A DNA stretch of 64,000 nucleotides. Origin: Mangifera indica. Taxonomy: Eukaryota; Streptophyta; Magnoliopsida; Sapindales; Anacardiaceae. A program made the translations under genes and the position numbers. Shown one piece after another: positions 60,890 to 64,000 of this stretch (the stretch's first letter is position 1; each line of letters starts with the position of its first letter). Below the pieces are notes generated by a model. The model had not been told where the DNA came from and searched no databases. It saw only the letters and a list, made by a program, of their open reading frames with translations. The DNA lies in the NCBI RefSeq assembly GCF_011075055.1, contig NC_058147.1:5456001-5520000 (forward strand), read 5' to 3'.

Positions 60890-61990
60890 TTGAACAGTTT
60901 GTGCTACTTTAATTAATTGTAGATTATGAGTGTTGTAATTGAATTTGAATTTCAATGATTTTTGGTACAAGTTTAGTTGATTTTTAGTACAACTTTGGGT
61001 TAATTGAATAGTGTGATATAGATTATGTTTTACATTGAGTTTTGCCTTGGTTGACGAGTTAATTGTTATTTTCAGTTAAATTGTTGTTTACAAAATGTTC
61101 TTTTTTGAATACTTTGTTTAAGTTGCCAAGCCCTTTACCCTAAAGCATGGTTAACTTTGTCTGAATTTCATAGAATTTCCTTGAAATTTGATACAAGTAT
61201 GCATCAATTGAGTGCTTAAGTGATCTCTTTGTCAACTGGGGATTTTTCAATATGTCTTAACATAGAACTCCACCCAAATGATGAACGCTCCTGAATTTTT
61301 GTTCTCCCATTCCCATCAGATGATCTCTGATTGTGTGCCTATCCCCTTTAGATGCTCTCTGATTCAGTTTATCCTGAATTCTCGTGCTCAAAGCCTTTTC
61401 ATGGCTTCCTTCTATATTTGGTTTTTTTTTTTTCAGTAGCTTCTTACCCCTTTTTCGCTTGATATATGTTCTTTAATTGGCTAATTACAGATTATCCTTG
61501 ATTAGTGGATACCTTAGAATAGGTTTTTTTTTTTCTATAATATTATACATACAAGTAATAATAGCAAACAAAAGTTGAAGAGTTAGATGATTCAGTCATT
61601 TTGCTGTAAATGATTATGTTCTTTTATTTCATGTCTTAGTATCGTTTGTTTAGTCTTTTTCTTTCTGTTTTTTGTTCTTTCCTTGATTCTACAACAGTAC
61701 TCATCCTTTACAGAAATTAGATGTTTGTCAATGTGTGAAATACCTCTAATCGAACTCTATTCTTTTTGTTTCCAAGCAGAGTCACCAACACAAAGAAGAA
61801 TAACTGAAAAAACTAATCCTAATTGAAGCAGGGATATTGGAATGCCTATTAGTTCTTGAACTTTGTTAGTGTGAAGAAATCATAGTTGGTCAAATAGTAT
61901 TTCGCAAATAATGTACAGAAAATGCTTAATTCTTCAGTTCCCCATCTCGTTCGGAGTGACAAGAGTAATACAGTTGGCGTGATAAACATT
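60890..61990. other. 3' UTR of RPS13 and intergenic DNA
   Basis: 3' UTR probably to about 61080. The remainder is T-rich with no coding signal and no repeat edges seen. Confidence 0.35.
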
Positions 61991-61994
61991 TAGT

Positions 61995-62110
61995 CATTGT
62001 ATCTACAATAAAACTATGCATATATAATTTTGGTATACGATTTGGATACACAAATGATGTGTCATCATTTGATCGGGTATTATTTTATCTTTAATTCAAT
62101 CAAATAATGA
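61995..62110 (+). repeat. Short AT-rich dispersed repeat
   Basis: CTACAATAAAACTATGCATA, TATAATTTTGGTATACGATT, GATACACAAATGATGTGTCA and TTATTTTATCTTTAATTCAA fit the family pattern. It ends exactly where the 50-bp tandem duplication starts. Confidence 0.6.
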
Positions 62111-62111
62111 C

Positions 62112-62211
62112 ATATTAACATTGGTCATCTGCATATAGCTTTACAAGAATTAACAAAGCAAATATTAACATTGGTCATCTGCATATAGCTCTACAAGAAT
62201 TAACAAAGCAA
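62112..62211. repeat. Tandem duplication, 50-bp unit, two copies
   Basis: ATATTAACATTGGTCATCTG.. at 62112-62161 is repeated directly at 62162-62211 with a single difference (T versus C at 62141/62191). The near identity means that the duplication is recent. Confidence 0.95.
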
Positions 62212-62224
62212 ATCAAAAGCGTAA

Positions 62225-62640
62225 TGTTACAGTTTGCACGTTGCATGCATGAAGAGTATGTAGAGTTGCAAAGTTATGTGGTCATGCCACCTTTATTTAA
62301 GCAAATTTAGTCATGTTTTTGAATCCTTTGTTAGTTGTCAATTATTATACTGTTTTATTTTTCATTAAATTCAGTCAATAATTGTTCTTATGTAGGATGT
62401 ATTTTCGATGCATGCTTCTGAGTGGGTTTATTGTTTCCGTCATTTTAGTAGTTAAGGTTGTTGATGTGCGCCTATGTAAAAAGGCTTTTGCAAATGAATA
62501 AAAGGGTCACTATTTTGCTCTGTTGTAAGCAATGAACTCAGAAGCAGGGGCAAGGTCATGGTCGTGGATCCGTGGAAGGAGATCATATCAGTTTGGTATC
62601 AAAGTCAAGCATGCCTAACGACTTGTAGAATTTTGACTTT
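62225..62640 (+). mobile_element. LTR-retrotransposon remnant with primer-binding site
   Basis: TTTGGTATCAAAGTCAAGC at 62594-62612 closely resembles the initiator-methionine tRNA primer-binding site of plant retrotransposons (TGGTATCAGAGCC). The sequence before it has LTR traits: a GCTTTTGCAAATGAATAAAAG polyadenylation-type stretch (62488-62507) and an end near CATATCA. The left edge (perhaps TGTTACAG at 62226) and any gag frame are uncertain. Confidence 0.5.
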
Positions 62641-64000
62641 ACACTAATAGAAATAACATATTGCGAGTCTAAGCATAGGTTGGAATGTGTGATGAAACAG
62701 GCAGCCGAAATGTCTCTTTTCAAAGATAAAGATTCAACCAGTACGCTCATACCGACTCAAAAAAGCACAAAAGGGAGACGACAACTAGGAGATCACCCCT
62801 AGATTAACGAAAATTAATTTTTTTTTAATTTTGATGGCTCAAACGATCCCACTGTTTAGATTTTGTGTTTAATAGATTTTTTATTTCCGTAACACCTTAT
62901 CAGAACATTAAGTTTACATTGCGACTTATTGTATGGAATGAGACACTCAATTATGGCTATACCGGCTCTGTAATTCTAATAGAAACTTAACAGAGGAAGA
63001 GTTGAATGATAACATTCTCAAAAGATGTAACACCTTGTGAGATTTTGCTTGTTGACCTGTGTAAAATTGAAACTAACAAGGACTTTATAGAAGTATCAGA
63101 CATAATTTGATCGCTTGTTAGCCTAAGCAGGGACTCTTTCTGAAGCCCAAGAAGACATTTTTCTTGGTGGACTCAAGTAAAGTTTGCGGGGTTGGTGTGC
63201 AAGTCCAAAGTCCACCCAACCTAATGAAATAACTGGGTTGGCAAGGATCTTTGATAGCCAGTCAAGCCGAGAACCAAGCCTACGAGCAAAAGGACCAACC
63301 GAAGCCATGCGCAGGACTACCGACGACTTGGGCCGGGCCAATTTCATTCCTTGGGTGGATTAAACTAACCTATTTTATATTAAATATTAATTATACATTT
63401 TTAAAAATATTTTTCATCTTATAAAATACTGAATTCTTTTAAATTATCAAATTATAAAATTAATTATAGTAAAAATTTTTAAATAGATATGTTATTAACA
63501 ATACACTTTGTTTTCTTTTATATTATTTATTAAAAAATATTTTTATTTAAAATATTAATAAATAAAATAAAATTATATAAAATTAAAACTATCTCAATAA
63601 TATTTTAATTCATAATTTCTATTCTTTACCTTTCATAATATTATATTAGTTAAATATTTTATTTATTAAAAAACAAATAATATAAATATAAACAATTAAA
63701 TATACCTTACAGACACGATTACCGCAGGGCAAATGCCCTCTTGCCATTTTCTCATGTAAATTCGTAAATGTGACCAGAACCAAGCCATGTTTATACTATT
63801 ACTGCAGCTTAAACTTCAATACTTACATTACATGTACAGCTGACAAACACTAGACCAGGTCACACATTAACAAAGCCATGTTTCTACTTCACCCCAGACT
63901 TTTTGGTCATCAGAATCAATTAAATTCCGGGGAGATAATAGAAACAAGGGACTGAATCCTGCACTAGACTATAGACTAGACAAGACAATAATACTCAACA
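62641..64000. other. Intergenic, no supported gene
   Basis: 63120-63360 is a GC-richer island with GTCCAAAGTCCACCCAACC and GGGCCGGGCCAATTTCATTC; its minus-strand frame (74 codons) resembles no protein I know. It is followed by nearly pure A/T (63370-63700) and then unique sequence to the window end. Confidence 0.35.

Noticed and set aside
63123..63347. 74-codon minus-strand frame in a GC-richer island
   Set aside because: No family resemblance and embedded in repeat-like DNA; composition alone explains the open frame.
1..64000. tRNA, rRNA, CRISPR arrays, bacterial-type operons
   Set aside because: None recognised; the arrays at 60, 24710, 33185 and 35640 have degenerate, closely packed units with no spacers, unlike CRISPR, and the DNA is plant nuclear.

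Overview
The window is nuclear DNA from a flowering plant, most likely a eudicot. Coding regions are cut by many GT..AG introns, the spaces between genes are very AT-rich, and all recognisable proteins are plant types: a plastid ribosomal protein with a transit peptide, an MEKK1-type MAPKKK, GH17 beta-1,3-glucanases, a fatty acyl-CoA reductase relic and a DUF1644 protein. I did not assign a species. Gene models were built by hand from translated similarity, splice sites and reading phase. Every intact model closes in frame.

Layout, left to right. 1-2.9 kb: repeats, no supported gene. 2.96-3.55 kb (+): a small single-exon plant protein of the 'syringolide-induced 14-1-1-like' type. 4.5-5.7 kb: a decayed Ty1/copia reverse transcriptase, telomere-like repeats and a degenerate repeat block. 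6.35-16.76 kb (-): a 19-exon gene for a 1451-residue chromatin protein with two PHD plus extended-PHD modules. 17.1-19.1 kb: copia remnant and a hAT-like element. 19.66-22.25 kb (+): TMEM50 homologue, 135 aa. 25.3-38.5 kb: a tandem GH17 glucanase cluster with two intact 345-aa genes, a truncated third copy, and between the intact genes a fatty acyl-CoA reductase pseudogene. The cluster also holds repeated promoter-like modules and several repeat families. 38.9-42.8 kb (-): a 607-aa Ser-rich protein with vasculin-like motifs. 46.1-51.9 kb (+): MEKK1-class MAPKKK with two uORFs and a solo LTR in an intron. 55.8-56.8 kb (+): DUF1644 zinc-finger protein with a long 5' leader intron. 58.4-59.4 kb: a Mutator-like element with a perfect 10-bp target duplication. 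60.05-60.89 kb (+): plastid ribosomal protein S13. 61-64 kb: repeats and a retrotransposon LTR/primer-binding-site remnant.

The genes are mostly unrelated housekeeping and signalling genes, as is usual in plants. The exception is the glucanase cluster, where local duplication, deletion and insertion can be followed at near base-pair level. I found no wholly new gene system. The most unusual material is the repeated promoter module and the GTGATT/AATCAC imperfect-palindrome arrays around the glucanases, and several well-delimited non-autonomous transposons.
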